This document shows positions 41,669 to 50,373 of a stretch of 64,000 bases of DNA, piece after piece. The first letter of the stretch is position 1, and every line of letters starts with the position of its first letter. The notes beneath the pieces are model-generated. The model saw only the letters and a program-made list of their open reading frames with translations, ran no database searches and had not been told where the DNA came from. Source of the DNA: Salininema proteolyticum (GTDB lineage Bacteria > Actinomycetota > Actinomycetes > Mycobacteriales > Micromonosporaceae); the NCBI RefSeq assembly GCF_042685645.1, contig NZ_JBHUNX010000001.1, positions 558,001 to 622,000 of the forward strand, given 5' to 3'. The translations under genes were made by a program, and so were the position numbers.

Positions 41669-42022
41669 GTGCCGGAGAAATTGGATCAAGAGTTGTACAC
41701 GCTCGTACGTTCCTACTGCGCCCTGGGGCGGGTCGAGACCGAGGCGGGCCACGCGTTCGTCACGGAACTGACGCTCCACGCCGCCGAACTGGAAGAGAGG
41801 TACCCGTTTCTACGCGAAGTCCACGCACCCGTCATGGAAGGCTGCCGCGAACTGCTCCAGCGCTATGAGGAGAACCTGCGCGTCCTCGAGGACGTCTACG
41901 CCGGCATCGGCCGGGCCGTCGCACTGTCCGAGGAGGGGCACCGGGGGGACGCCCTGGAGACGGCTCGCATGACTCTCGACGCCATGAGGCAGCTCAGCTT
42001 CATTCCCCGTCCCGACCTATAG
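41669..42022 (+). CDS. Small helical protein of unknown function
   Basis: A 117-residue protein starting at GTG 41669, which follows GGAAGAGAAG; ATG 41618 in the same frame is an alternative. The residues (LYTLVRSYCALGRVETEAGHAFVTELTLHAAELEERYPFL) form amphipathic helices and the end is RQLSFIPRPDL. No motif or domain is recognised, and there is no export signal. Confidence 0.6.
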   Translation: MPEKLDQELYTLVRSYCALGRVETEAGHAFVTELTLHAAELEERYPFLREVHAPVMEGCRELLQRYEENLRVLEDVYAGIGRAVALSEEGHRGDALETARMTLDAMRQLSFIPRPDL

Positions 42023-42111
42023 CCGCCGGGGCGCCCGTCGAGGGCGCCCCCACTCGAACGCGACGCTCCCTCTCCACTCGATACGATGGACGCCACCGAC
42101 AAGGAGACTCC

Positions 42112-42780
42112 ATGGCGACCTTCATTCTCGTGCACGGCGGCGGACGGACCTCGTGGGACTTCCACCGCCTCATCCCCGCTCTCGAATCTTTGGGGCACAA
42201 GGCGGTTGCGCCCGATCTCCCCTTCGAGGACAAGAGTGCCGGACTTCCCGAGTACGCCGCCCACGTAGCCTCCTTCGCCGAGGGCCTGCCCGATCCCGTG
42301 CTCGTGGGCCACTCCTTCGGCGGCTACATCGCGCCCCTCGCCGCTGCCGCCATGCCCGCCCGCATGATCGTCCTCCTCGGCGCGATGGTGCCCCTCCACG
42401 GAGAGGCCGTCTCGGACTTCTGGGGGAACACCGGGCACACCGAGCTCAACGTCCGGCTCGACTCTCCCGACGAGATCCGGTCCAACTTCTTCCACGACGT
42501 CCCCGAACTCGCCGACGAGGGGCTCGATCGCTCCCGTTCCCAGGGCAGGCCGTCCTGGACCGTTCCCTGGGGCCTGCCGTCCTGGCCCGACGCGCCCACC
42601 CGCTTCCTGGCCTTCGACGAGGACCGGCTCTTCCCGCCGTCCTTCCTCGAACCGGTGGTGGCCGAGCGGCTCAAGCTGCCCCTCGACACCGTTCCCGGCG
42701 GCCACTTCGCCATCCTGTCTAATCCCGTCGCCGTAGCCGAACGCCTGCGCGACTACTGGCTCGCCGTCGCGGACGAATAA
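42112..42780 (+). CDS. Alpha/beta-fold hydrolase
   Basis: A 222-residue hydrolase of the salicylate esterase/EstC-like group. The oxyanion region LVHGGGRTSWDF is at residues 6-17, the nucleophile elbow VGHSFGGYIA near residue 64, the acid (FDEDRLFPP) near 166 and the His in PGGHFAIL near 196. It likely cleaves a small ester; the substrate is unknown. A GGAGAC site precedes ATG 42112. Confidence 0.9.
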   Translation: MATFILVHGGGRTSWDFHRLIPALESLGHKAVAPDLPFEDKSAGLPEYAAHVASFAEGLPDPVLVGHSFGGYIAPLAAAAMPARMIVLLGAMVPLHGEAVSDFWGNTGHTELNVRLDSPDEIRSNFFHDVPELADEGLDRSRSQGRPSWTVPWGLPSWPDAPTRFLAFDEDRLFPPSFLEPVVAERLKLPLDTVPGGHFAILSNPVAVAERLRDYWLAVADE

Positions 42781-42847
42781 CACCGATACCCCTGCGACCA
42801 CCGGTTTCCCTCCCTAGACTGTGTCCACATTGTCGAAGGGAGAATCC

Positions 42848-43156
42848 GTGAAACCTGAACAGCCCTATCCGCAGGCGCCGCCCGAGCGGCGCGATATCAA
42901 TGGCAAGTCCGTGGCCGCGCTGGTGCTGGGCACCGTGGGGCTCTGCAGTCCGGTGGGAATCATCGGGCTCTTCATCGGCTATTCGGCGCGCAAAGAGGTC
43001 AACGCCACCGGGCAGCTCGGTCGGCCGCTGGCCACCGCCGGCATCGTCCTGGGGTGGATCTCGGCCGCCGGGTTCATTCTGATCATCCTGTTCTACATCA
43101 TCGCCGGGGCCGCGATCTGGGCCGGCTCTGACGGGTGGGGCGACAACATGAACTGA
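42848..43156 (+). CDS. DUF4190-family small membrane protein
   Basis: A 102-residue protein read from GTG 42848 after an AAGGGAGA site. A short proline-rich tail (EQPYPQAPPERRD) precedes two hydrophobic helices with the DUF4190 core GKSVAALVLGTVGLCSPVGIIGLFIGYSARKEV and the second block PLATAGIVLGWISAAGF. Role unknown. This is the second DUF4190 gene in the window; the first, at 34469-34825, lacks the tail. Terminated by a strong convergent hairpin. Confidence 0.8.
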   Translation: MKPEQPYPQAPPERRDINGKSVAALVLGTVGLCSPVGIIGLFIGYSARKEVNATGQLGRPLATAGIVLGWISAAGFILIILFYIIAGAAIWAGSDGWGDNMN

Positions 43157-43160
43157 CGGA

Positions 43161-43185
43161 AGGGCCGGGATCCGATCCCGGCCCT
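43161..43185. terminator. Bidirectional terminator
   Basis: A 12-bp perfect stem AGGGCCGGGATC/GATCCCGGCCCT with a one-base loop lies between convergent genes. Confidence 0.8.
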
Positions 43186-43238
43186 TCCCCTCCAGATCTC
43201 CGCCGTCTCCGGCCCGTGGCCCGGCGGAGGCCGTCCGC

Positions 43239-43592
43239 TCATTCGCCGGTCGGCCTCGGATGCAGCGGCTCGTAGAGGCTCAGCTCTCCGCCTCCCGGCA
43301 GGTGGATGGCCGTCACCTTGCCCCACTTGAGCTCCTTGATCGGCTGTGTGATCGGGACGCCGGACATCTTGAGGTCGGCCACGGTCTCCTCCAGGTCGTC
43401 GCACATCAGCATCATCTCGCCGTGCTCCGCTCCCTCCGGCGACGGGTGGACCGCCGTCTCCGCCGGGGGAGCGCGGAAGATCAGCCATCCCTCTCCCGCG
43501 TCGGCGTACGGCCATCGCAGGACATTCTTGAAGAAGGCCCGGTCGGCTTCGGCGTCGTGGCTGTACAGGACTACGTGAACTCCGTTGATCAT
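43239..43592 (-). CDS. VOC-family (glyoxalase/bleomycin-resistance) protein
   Basis: A 117-residue protein with one VOC beta-alpha-beta-beta-beta unit repeated twice. MINGVHVVLYSHDAEADRAFFKNVL starts the fold, EHGEMMLMCDDLEETVADLK ends the first half, and the last strand LPGGGELSLYEP supplies the Glu that binds metal in many members. It may be a dioxygenase, lyase or antibiotic-binding protein; nothing here decides. Confidence 0.85.
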   Translation of the reverse strand: MINGVHVVLYSHDAEADRAFFKNVLRWPYADAGEGWLIFRAPPAETAVHPSPEGAEHGEMMLMCDDLEETVADLKMSGVPITQPIKELKWGKVTAIHLPGGGELSLYEPLHPRPTGE

Positions 43593-43726
43593 GGCCGCAG
43601 ACTAACATTCATCGCCTTCATTACCTGTCCGTTCTGCCCGGAAAAGTCTGTCTCAAGGCCGTCACCAATAACGTGTTGGGGTCGTTACATGGGGTGAAAC
43701 GATATCGTCCACAGGAGGAACCTGAT

Positions 43727-44251
43727 ATGAAGTTTTTCGCCACCGCCGCCGTTCTCGCCACTGCCGCCGGAGTTCTCGCCGCCGGTTCCGCCCAGGCCGC
43801 CACGGCTCCGAGCAGCGACCTGAGCGCCTGCAGCCCTTCCACCGTTCTGACCGGTGACGCTCAGGCCGTGACGAACTGCCACCTCGCCCGTGCGGAGGCC
43901 GCCTCGGACCGCATCGCCCAGTACGGCGCCTATGCCACGGCGCACGGTGCAGGGGACATGGAGGTCCTGTCCGACCTCGGGAACGCCCAGTCGTTCTACT
44001 CCTTCAAGTTCGACAAGATCGCCAACGAGCCCCCGATGAGCGTGCAGGAGGCCGCCACCTTCGCCGCGAAGGTCAACGGCAAGGCCGAGAAGTTCTGCGG
44101 CAAGCTCTTCGGCGAGACCCAGGCCTGCGCCACCGCTCTCGAGTCGAAGAACCTCGCCAAGAAGCTGGAGGCTCAGCCGGGCGACGCCATGACCATCATC
44201 TATGCCGTCAACGCCGAGCAGGCCGCCACCGACCAGATCGGCCAGGGCTAG
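43727..44251 (+). CDS. Secreted protein of unknown function
   Basis: A 174-residue protein with a signal peptide of about 24 residues (MKFFATAAVLATAAGVLAAGSAQA). The mature part is helical with four cysteines (ACSPS, NCHLA, KFCGKL, QACATA), probably two disulfides. No family is recognised. A strong CAGGAGGAA site precedes ATG 43727 and a 13-bp terminator hairpin follows at 44306-44339. Confidence 0.7.
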   Translation: MKFFATAAVLATAAGVLAAGSAQAATAPSSDLSACSPSTVLTGDAQAVTNCHLARAEAASDRIAQYGAYATAHGAGDMEVLSDLGNAQSFYSFKFDKIANEPPMSVQEAATFAAKVNGKAEKFCGKLFGETQACATALESKNLAKKLEAQPGDAMTIIYAVNAEQAATDQIGQG

Positions 44252-44305
44252 TTCGCACCCGGACGTCCAGTCTTCGGGCCGGTCGGCCCGTTCCCTTTTC
44301 CCTGT

Positions 44306-44339
44306 GGGCGCCGCACGGTCTCTCTGCCGTGCGGCGCCC
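44306..44339 (+). terminator. Terminator after the secreted protein gene
   Basis: A 13-bp perfect stem (44306-44318 and 44327-44339) with an 8-base loop, about 55 nt after the stop codon. Confidence 0.75.
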
Positions 44340-44602
44340 TTCGCCGTCCATCCGTCAATCGGACCTCGTTGTACGACTTCGTCCGGTGTCGCCCTTTATC
44401 CTCCCTGCGCGGGTTACCCGCTCCGCGGCCCCTTGTCCCATGGGCACCTCAGCTTCGCCATCCGAGCGAGGGCGGTCGGTTCCGTCTTGCGTCGCCGATG
44501 CAAGCTGGAGGGCGAGCGGTTCCGCCTCAGCGGGCGGAATCCACGGCGACGTCGGCGAGGCGATCTCTCGCCGTGAACGCAGCAGAGAAGACGGAGGGGT
44601 CT

Positions 44603-44995
44603 ATGCACGAGGAACCGACTGCCACTCAACCCGACAGCGACTGGGACCATCCGGCCGTCGCGCGGGTATTCGCCAAGTGCACGTGGATGATCCCGACCGC
44701 CGGCCTCTTCGTCACCGTGGCGGTGTTCATCGCAGGGGCCAGGTCGGCGGAGTCTCTGCTGTCCGAGTATCCGCTCATCGACACGACGCCGATCATGGTC
44801 GGAGTCGTTCTGGCACTGGGCACGTTCGCCGTGTTCCTGCTCTTCGCGGCCTTTTCGGCGATCGGGGCCAGGCTCTTCATTGCGGCGGGGCTCATGGCTG
44901 TTCCCGGCACTGTGGCGCTGGTCTGGGCCGTGCACACCTTGTACAGCCTGATGGTCGACACGTTCGAGCTGTACAGCATCCCGTCAGTGGGCTGA
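44603..44995 (+). CDS. Small membrane protein of unknown function
   Basis: A 130-residue protein with three hydrophobic helices (about residues 30-48, 64-90 and 95-115) and short loops, started at ATG 44603 after ACGGAGGGG. No domain is recognised. The upstream 44340-44602 has no gene and should hold its promoter. A 12-bp terminator hairpin follows. Confidence 0.7.
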   Translation: MHEEPTATQPDSDWDHPAVARVFAKCTWMIPTAGLFVTVAVFIAGARSAESLLSEYPLIDTTPIMVGVVLALGTFAVFLLFAAFSAIGARLFIAAGLMAVPGTVALVWAVHTLYSLMVDTFELYSIPSVG

Positions 44996-45003
44996 GCTGA
45001 AAT

Positions 45004-45030
45004 TTGCGGCACCCGTAGGGTGCCGCAAAC
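45004..45030. terminator. Terminator after the small membrane protein gene
   Basis: TTTGCGGCACCC and GGGTGCCGCAAA form a 12-bp stem with a GTA loop, just after the stop codon. It could act in both directions. Confidence 0.8.
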
Positions 45031-45105
45031 CGGAAAACGCGCCATACGCCCTGACAGGACAGGGAAAAGGACGTTTGGCGCGCCGGGAGAGTTCGGTCAG
45101 CTCGG

Positions 45106-45387
45106 TCAGGAGTTCAAACAGCGGCGGTACTCGGCGAAAGCTCGGTGCATGGCGTCCTTGTAGCGTTTTATTGTCGAAGGCGGGTAGTCGTTGAACACCG
45201 CAGCGTTGTATCTCGCTTGTGCGGCCTTATAGGCGTCGTACTTCGCATCGCACTTCTGGGTCTTTCCTTGCGTGCCGACGGATTGGTCGACGGCCGTCGG
45301 CGCGGCGTAGGCCGGCTGGGCGACTAGAGTGCCACCGGTATGAGCCAGTCCAATGACCACACCGCCGACGAGTTGCTTAAGTGTCAT
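45106..45387 (-). CDS. Small secreted protein, unknown function
   Basis: A 93-residue protein with a signal peptide of about 28 residues ending PAYA-AP. The mature part, about 65 residues, is charged and helical (KCDAKYDAYKAAQARYNAAVF ... YRRCLN) with a Cys near each end that could pair. No family is recognised. It is the first of two small secreted genes on the minus strand here. Confidence 0.65.
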   Translation of the reverse strand: MTLKQLVGGVVIGLAHTGGTLVAQPAYAAPTAVDQSVGTQGKTQKCDAKYDAYKAAQARYNAAVFNDYPPSTIKRYKDAMHRAFAEYRRCLNS

Positions 45388-45526
45388 GAAGATACCTTTC
45401 TCGATTCCTTTGCGAGCGCTCGGCCGGAGTCCCGCGTACTTCTGGGGAATGGCCGTTCGGCGGCTGTGCCCGCGACGTGCCGCCGAACGACCGACCTGGG
45501 GGTTAAGCGTTCAGGCCGTCAAGGGC

Positions 45527-45814
45527 CTAGGGGATGTAGTACCGCCACTCGAAGATCCACTCGCCGTAGGAGTAGTAGCAGCCCGAGATGACCTTGGTCC
45601 GCGGCTGCATGAGCTTGTCCTGCCGCGCGCTGTTGCAGGCCGATTTCGAGTTGTGGTCCGAGTACTGGATGGAGGACCAGTGGCCCTGGATCTCGGCTTG
45701 GTCGGTGGAGACGCTGCTCGACTCCGGTGCCGCTGCCGGGGCGGCCTGTGCGGGCAGAGCGGCGCCGAGCGCCAGCAGTGCTCCGCCGACGACGGCGATC
45801 GCGGTCTTGCGCAT
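45527..45814 (-). CDS. Small secreted protein, unknown function
   Basis: A 95-residue protein starting at ATG 45814, with a signal peptide to about residue 25 (LLALGAALPAQAAPAA). The mature part has two cysteines (SACNSA and SGCYYS) and an aromatic C-terminus (SYGEWIFEWRYYIP). The family is not recognised. Aromatic, disulfide-bonded small exported proteins of this kind include inhibitors and cell-envelope factors. Confidence 0.65.
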   Translation of the reverse strand: MRKTAIAVVGGALLALGAALPAQAAPAAAPESSSVSTDQAEIQGHWSSIQYSDHNSKSACNSARQDKLMQPRTKVISGCYYSYGEWIFEWRYYIP

Positions 45815-45998
45815 GGTGATCAACCTTTCGGATGTCGGGGAAATGACCCTGTCACCATGTACCGCGGATGCATACGCGCGGCAGAAATTTTGCATACGCG
45901 CAGTTCGGAGTGCTTCAAAGGAATTTGTGCCCGATGGCCCCGGGGGAGTGGGGAAGGGGCAGGCTTGCGCCCCTACCGTTTCGGACTCCGGACATGAG

Positions 45999-46035
45999 AA
46001 ACGGGGGCGGCCTCATGGCTGAGCCGCCCCCGTTT
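45999..46035 (-). terminator. Terminator after ectC
   Basis: A 13-bp perfect stem (45999-46011 and 46023-46035) with an inner CTCA/TGAG pairing lies about 37 nt after the ectC stop and probably ends the ectoine operon. Confidence 0.8.
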
Positions 46036-46071
46036 CCCGGGAAGGAAAGTAAGTCTTCCTCGTACTCGCTG

Positions 46072-46485
46072 CTAGTCGTCCTCGGTCAGCAGCGGGTAAA
46101 CGCCGTTCTCGTCGTGCACCTCGCGCCCGGTCACCGGCGGGTTGAAGACGCAGACGCACCGAAGGTCCTCATCGATGTCGAGGGTGTGCTTCTCGCCGCC
46201 GTTGAGCAGGTAGAGCGTGCCAGGCGCCAGCTGGTGCACGTCTCCGGTCTCGTGGTCGGTCAGCTTGGCCTTGCCCTCGATGATGTAGACCGCCTCCGTG
46301 TGGTTGGCGTACTGCATCGTCGTGGACGTTCCGGCGTAGAGCACGGTGTCGTGCATCGAGAAGCCGACCCTGTCGCGGGCCAGCAGCAGACGGCGCGAGC
46401 GCCACGTGCCTTCCGCCTTGTCCCGGTCGTTTCCGAGGACGTCTTGGTCGGTGCCTTCGATGTCGGACAGACGCTTTACGAGCAT
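46072..46485 (-). CDS. ectC: L-ectoine synthase
   Basis: A 137-residue cupin-fold enzyme that cyclises N-gamma-acetyl-L-2,4-diaminobutyrate to ectoine, a compatible solute. MLVKRLSDIEGTDQDV at the start, GFSMHDTVLYAGTSTTMQYANHTEAVYIIEGKA (metal-site residues), and LAPGTLYLLNGGEKHTL, FNPPVTGREVHDENGVYPL complete the family. Third gene of ectABC; 13 nt after ectB. The start ATG 46485 has AGGAGAA 7 nt upstream, inside the intergenic gap. Confidence 0.96.
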   Translation of the reverse strand: MLVKRLSDIEGTDQDVLGNDRDKAEGTWRSRRLLLARDRVGFSMHDTVLYAGTSTTMQYANHTEAVYIIEGKAKLTDHETGDVHQLAPGTLYLLNGGEKHTLDIDEDLRCVCVFNPPVTGREVHDENGVYPLLTEDD

Positions 46486-46498
46486 GTGTGTGGTTCTC

Positions 46499-47776
46499 CT
46501 AAACCTTTGCGAGGACTTTGACGTGTTTCGTCGAGACGGCCGACAGGGCCTCGCGAAGGATGCCCAGTCCCTTCTCGAACTCGTCAATGGTGGTGGTGAG
46601 AGGCGGCAGGAACTTGACGACCTCGTCTTCGGCTCCGGCGGTCTCCATGAGCAGACCGCGCTCGAAGAGCTCGGTCGTGGTCTCGCCGGCCAGGTCCGGG
46701 TTGTCGAACACGAGGCCGCGGGCCAGGCCGCGTCCGCGGGTGGACAGTTTCAGCTCCGGGAAGTCGTCGATGATCTTGTGGAGCTGCTCGTCCAGCCAGC
46801 TGGCGTGCGCGGTGATGGACTTGGCGAAGGTGTTGTCCCGCCAGTACGCGTCCAGCGCGGCGGTCGCGGTGATGAACGCCGGGGCGAAGCCGCGGAACGT
46901 TCCGTTGTGCTCACCGGGCTCGAAGACGTCGAGCTCGGGGCGGCACAGCGTGACCGCGAGCGGCATGCCGATGCCGGACAGCGACTTCGAGAGGGTGATG
47001 ATGTCCGGCTTGATGCCGGCCTCTTCGAAGGAGAAGAACGATCCGGTGCGGCCGCAGCCCATCTGGATGTCGTCGATGATGAGGAGCATCTCGTGCTCGC
47101 GGCACAGCTCCTGGAGGCCGCGCAGCCATTCGGCGCTGGCGACGTTGATGCCGCCTTCGCCCTGCACGGTCTCGACGATCACGGCGGCCGGCTTGTCGAG
47201 GCCCGAGCCCGGGTCCTCGAGGAGCGTCTTCAGCCAGAGGAAGTCCGGCGTCTGACCGTCCATGTACTTGTCGAACGGCATGGTGGCGACGTTGTTGAGC
47301 GGGACGCCCGCTCCGCCGCGCTTCATGGAGTTGCCGGTGACGGCGAGGGCTCCGAGCGTCATGCCGTGGAAGCCGTTGGTGAAGGACACGATGGTCTCGC
47401 GACCGGTGACCTTGCGGGCCAGCTTGAGGGCCGCCTCGACGGCGTTGTTGCCGGCCGGTCCGGGGAACATCATCTTGTAGTCCATGCCGCGCGGCTCGAG
47501 GATGACTTCCTTGAAGGTCTTCAGGAAGTCGGCCTTGGCCGTGCTGTGCATGTCCAGCGTGTGGATGACGTTGTCCTCCGCGAGGTACTCGAGGAGTTTG
47601 CCTTTGATCTCCGGGTTATTGTGCCCGTAGTTCAGCGTGCCGGCCCCGGCGAAGAAGTCCAGGTAGGTCTTCCCGTTCTCGTCCGTGATCTCGCTGCCCT
47701 TGGCAGTCGTGAACACGGTGGGCCAGGTGCGGCAGTAGGAGCGTACTTGTGATTCGACCTTTTCGAAAATTTCCAT
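46499..47776 (-). CDS. ectB: Diaminobutyrate--2-oxoglutarate transaminase
   Basis: A 425-residue PLP aminotransferase making L-2,4-diaminobutyrate from aspartate semialdehyde. The end of strand and Gly/Ala loop GPAGNNAVEAALKLARKVTGR is near residue 109, VQGEGGINVAS near 210, and the PLP lysine in TLSKSLSGIGMPLAV near 275. It lies between ectA and ectC. Start ATG 47776; a longer frame to 47809 has no site. Confidence 0.96.
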   Translation of the reverse strand: MEIFEKVESQVRSYCRTWPTVFTTAKGSEITDENGKTYLDFFAGAGTLNYGHNNPEIKGKLLEYLAEDNVIHTLDMHSTAKADFLKTFKEVILEPRGMDYKMMFPGPAGNNAVEAALKLARKVTGRETIVSFTNGFHGMTLGALAVTGNSMKRGGAGVPLNNVATMPFDKYMDGQTPDFLWLKTLLEDPGSGLDKPAAVIVETVQGEGGINVASAEWLRGLQELCREHEMLLIIDDIQMGCGRTGSFFSFEEAGIKPDIITLSKSLSGIGMPLAVTLCRPELDVFEPGEHNGTFRGFAPAFITATAALDAYWRDNTFAKSITAHASWLDEQLHKIIDDFPELKLSTRGRGLARGLVFDNPDLAGETTTELFERGLLMETAGAEDEVVKFLPPLTTTIDEFEKGLGILREALSAVSTKHVKVLAKV

Positions 47777-47845
47777 GATGACTTTCGGTCGGCCTGTTGA
47801 GCTGTTCAAGATTCCAGATGTCTCTGGCGCTTACCGGGAGCGGCG

Positions 47846-48391
47846 CTATTTCTGAGTTTCCCGGTAGGGCAGGGGACCGATGGTGTGAAGGACTTCCGGC
47901 TCGTGGCCGGGTCCCAGGTCCTGCTCTGTGAACAGCACGTCCTGCTTGATTTTGACATTGCGGCCTTCGGCGAAGGACGCGAAAAGACGCAGGGACGCTT
48001 TGTTGTCTGGGGTGACGGTGGTCTCGACCCAGTCGACGCCTTCGGGGCGAAGTCGGTCGACCAGATTGTCGAGCATCCGGCGAGCGAGCCCCTGCCGCCG
48101 GTGGGCGGGGCTGACGGCAACCTGCCAGACGAAGAGAGTGCGCGGGTCGTCGGGGCGTAGATAGCCCGTGATGGACCCGGCCAGGTCGTCACCCTTGCGG
48201 GCCACGATGCTGGTTGCCGCGAAGTCGCGGCACCACAGCGCGTAGGCGTATGGACTGTTCACGTCCAGGTTTCCCGTGTTGACGGTCAAGTCGTACAGGG
48301 CCTTCCCTTCCCTGGGGTCGGGAGCCCCGAACTGGTAGTCCGGCAGCGTCGGTTTGTCAGGGTCCTTGGATGTGTCATCGCCTCGTGGCAT
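47846..48391 (-). CDS. ectA: Diaminobutyrate acetyltransferase
   Basis: A 181-residue GNAT enzyme that acetylates L-2,4-diaminobutyrate with acetyl-CoA, the committed step of ectoine synthesis. It shows SIVARKGDDLAGSITGYLRPDDP, the VWQVAVSPAHRRQGLARRMLD acetyl-CoA loop near residue 91, and WVETTVTPDNKASLRLF. Start ATG 48391 is leaderless: a -10 hexamer TAGCCT ends 7 nt before it and a -35 TTAACA lies 17 bp further up. First gene of ectABC, with no ectD in the window. Confidence 0.95.
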   Translation of the reverse strand: MPRGDDTSKDPDKPTLPDYQFGAPDPREGKALYDLTVNTGNLDVNSPYAYALWCRDFAATSIVARKGDDLAGSITGYLRPDDPRTLFVWQVAVSPAHRRQGLARRMLDNLVDRLRPEGVDWVETTVTPDNKASLRLFASFAEGRNVKIKQDVLFTEQDLGPGHEPEVLHTIGPLPYRETQK

Positions 48392-48398
48392 GACTGCG

Positions 48399-48427
48399 AG
48401 GCTAGCATGAATTCTGGTGATTGTTAA
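48399..48427 (-). promoter_or_regulatory. Leaderless ectABC promoter
   Basis: On the minus strand TTAACA (48422-48427) and TAGCCT (48399-48404) are separated by 17 bp, and the -10 ends 7 nt before the ectA ATG. The layout is a vegetative promoter with the start codon at the transcript end. No osmotic-stress element is recognised. Confidence 0.65.
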
Positions 48428-49266
48428 GCTACGGCGAACGATATTGTTAAGCAGCCAATGGTCAATCACGTTATCTGCCGGATTTTCGTTATGAAAATGT
48501 TACATAAACTCCCCAAAAGCCCCTTTGTGACTACGTTCCGTAGTCAATTTGCGGCGCTCGGCACTCGCCGCTTCGTGGTCCGGATAACTGTGGTGCACGC
48601 CTCCCTTTGGGCGGCAATTTCATCGAATCAGCCATCACCCGCCAATCGCGACGACTCCGGCCACCAGGCTGGAAACAGACTCCAGCGCCGATTCGGGGCG
48701 TGTGTGGCGCTCTGCGCCAAAGCCACTGTTTCGCCTCGACCAGCGCACCGCCCAGCGCGTCCCGGTAGATGGCCGAGGCCCGCTTAAGTCGCCAGAGCCG
48801 GCCCGGCTCGCGCCGTGCCTCATGACGGAATCGGGAGCTCCCGGCTCGCGAAATGAGGCGGTCTACGCCGGCGCCGATACCTTATTATCTTGTCGGCATT
48901 CTTTGAGCCGCGTTCCCGCGCGTGCGCGATTTCGGCCTGTGTGGCTTCTCAACTGCAGACCTGTCCGCAGATGATCCCCTCAGCGACGGCAAGTTTCGCC
49001 CGAGCCTCCGGCGCCGGCCACGAAGGTTCCCAGGGCATCGCAGGCAAGCGCTCCTCTGGGCGCCAACGTTGCGGCCACCGCCTGGACGATCCATCCGCAG
49101 ACCACGCCGTGGCTTGAACCGCGTGTGGACGACGACCCGGCCGCTGCGATCGCAAGGACCCCGGTGCTGCCCTGATTTGCGACCACCGCACGCCAACGTG
49201 CCAACGCCAAGTCAGGCAGCGGCTTTCAGCAGCCTCACCTACGACCGCTCGCCCAAGGGAGAAGGC
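48428..49266. other. Gene-free region between ectABC and the accessory region
   Basis: About 840 bp without a credible protein. Frames are short and lack ribosome-binding sites. The segment contains mosaic GC content and several short GC-rich palindromes, but no transposase, att site or tRNA is recognised. It marks the boundary between core and accessory parts. Confidence 0.5.
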
Positions 49267-50373
49267 CTAGGTTCCGGGACACACGTCAGGGCCGTTGATC
49301 TGCTTCCACACTTCACGCCACCGGACTCGGGACTTGCTGCCCTCCGGCCTCTCCTCTTCGCAAGGGCCGCACTTGTGGGTGCCCTGCGGAGCTTCGCCGC
49401 CGCATATCCAGCACCGGGAGGCAGTCGGCGTCAATGCGGTCTGCTCGGTCGGTGGTCGCGAATCCAGCAGTGCCTCAAGCCGATGACGGATCAGCCCGAA
49501 CGGATGGGTGGACACTTCCGGGCGTGGTCCCAGCGCCTTGACGATCGCCGGACCGTCCCAGCCTCGGGCCACGAGTTGTTCGACGAGCTCGCGGAAGTAG
49601 TTCCTACCGTTGCCGTAGAAGCTCCAGGCCTTTGCGACCGTCATGAGGGAATCCGCTCGGGCCCAGTGCGACTCCGGCGTGTTGGTCATCGTCTCGCAGT
49701 CCATGCCTTCGACGTGGAGGTGGTCCTTCGTCGGGCGGCACCGGCAGAGCTCGCCGAGGGCGGCTCGGCACGTGCCGTCGTCGACGCGGGGCGGAACTTC
49801 GCTAGCATCGGACGGTGTTTCGGCGCGGAATTCTGGGGCCGGTTGGGCCACACCATGGTCGGGAGCGGCACCTCTCACAGGTTCAGGCGATTTCAACGAC
49901 CGCTTCTCCGAGGCCATCGGACGTAGTTCCTCAGACTGGCCAGGTGCGGGCCTTGCCGAGTCAGCCATCTCAGTCGGCGCCCTCACAGCCGAGTCTTCGT
50001 TGGCAGAACGCGGCATGTGGTTGCTTTCGTGCGCACTCCGAACCCGAATCTTCTGATCCGCGTCTTCTCGAGTGCCGACCGAGGCTCCCATTCCTCCGCA
50101 TTGGCAGTGCTCGGCTGCGCCCACATCGACGGAGTAGGAGTTTGGGTGGTTGGCCCGATGGTGGGCGGCGATCAGGCCGGATTTTCGGAGGCCGGCGAGG
50201 GCTCGCTGGACCGTGCGCACTCGGAAGTCAGTCGCTCGGGCGATTCTCTCGGCGGGGATTTCGTGGACGAAACCTGCTTCGTCGGCGAAGGTGGCCAGTG
50301 CGACCAGGGTGGATTTTTCCTTCGGGCTCAGGCCTTCCACGTCGCGGCATGCCACGACGAGTTCGATTGCCAT
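49267..50373 (-). CDS. Helix-turn-helix protein, replication-initiator-like or mobile-element regulator
   Basis: A 368-residue protein starting at ATG 50373 after AAGGAGG at 12 nt. Residues 15-75 form a winged helix (LSPKEKSTLVALATFADEAG, then IARATDFRVRTVQRALAGLRKSGL), of the HTH_36 type found in replication proteins and regulators of actinobacterial mobile elements. The middle is low-complexity. The C-terminal part has a conserved WYGNGRNYFRELVEQLVARGW-like helix pair and a CWICGG...CGPCEE zinc-ribbon-like Cys set. It may start replication or control an element. Role is inferred from domain type only. Confidence 0.65.
   Translation of the reverse strand: MAIELVVACRDVEGLSPKEKSTLVALATFADEAGFVHEIPAERIARATDFRVRTVQRALAGLRKSGLIAAHHRANHPNSYSVDVGAAEHCQCGGMGASVGTREDADQKIRVRSAHESNHMPRSANEDSAVRAPTEMADSARPAPGQSEELRPMASEKRSLKSPEPVRGAAPDHGVAQPAPEFRAETPSDASEVPPRVDDGTCRAALGELCRCRPTKDHLHVEGMDCETMTNTPESHWARADSLMTVAKAWSFYGNGRNYFRELVEQLVARGWDGPAIVKALGPRPEVSTHPFGLIRHRLEALLDSRPPTEQTALTPTASRCWICGGEAPQGTHKCGPCEEERPEGSKSRVRWREVWKQINGPDVCPGT

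Noticed and set aside
48428..49266. A gene or tRNA in the gap beyond ectA
   Set aside because: Frames are short and unsupported, and no cloverleaf could be found by eye.
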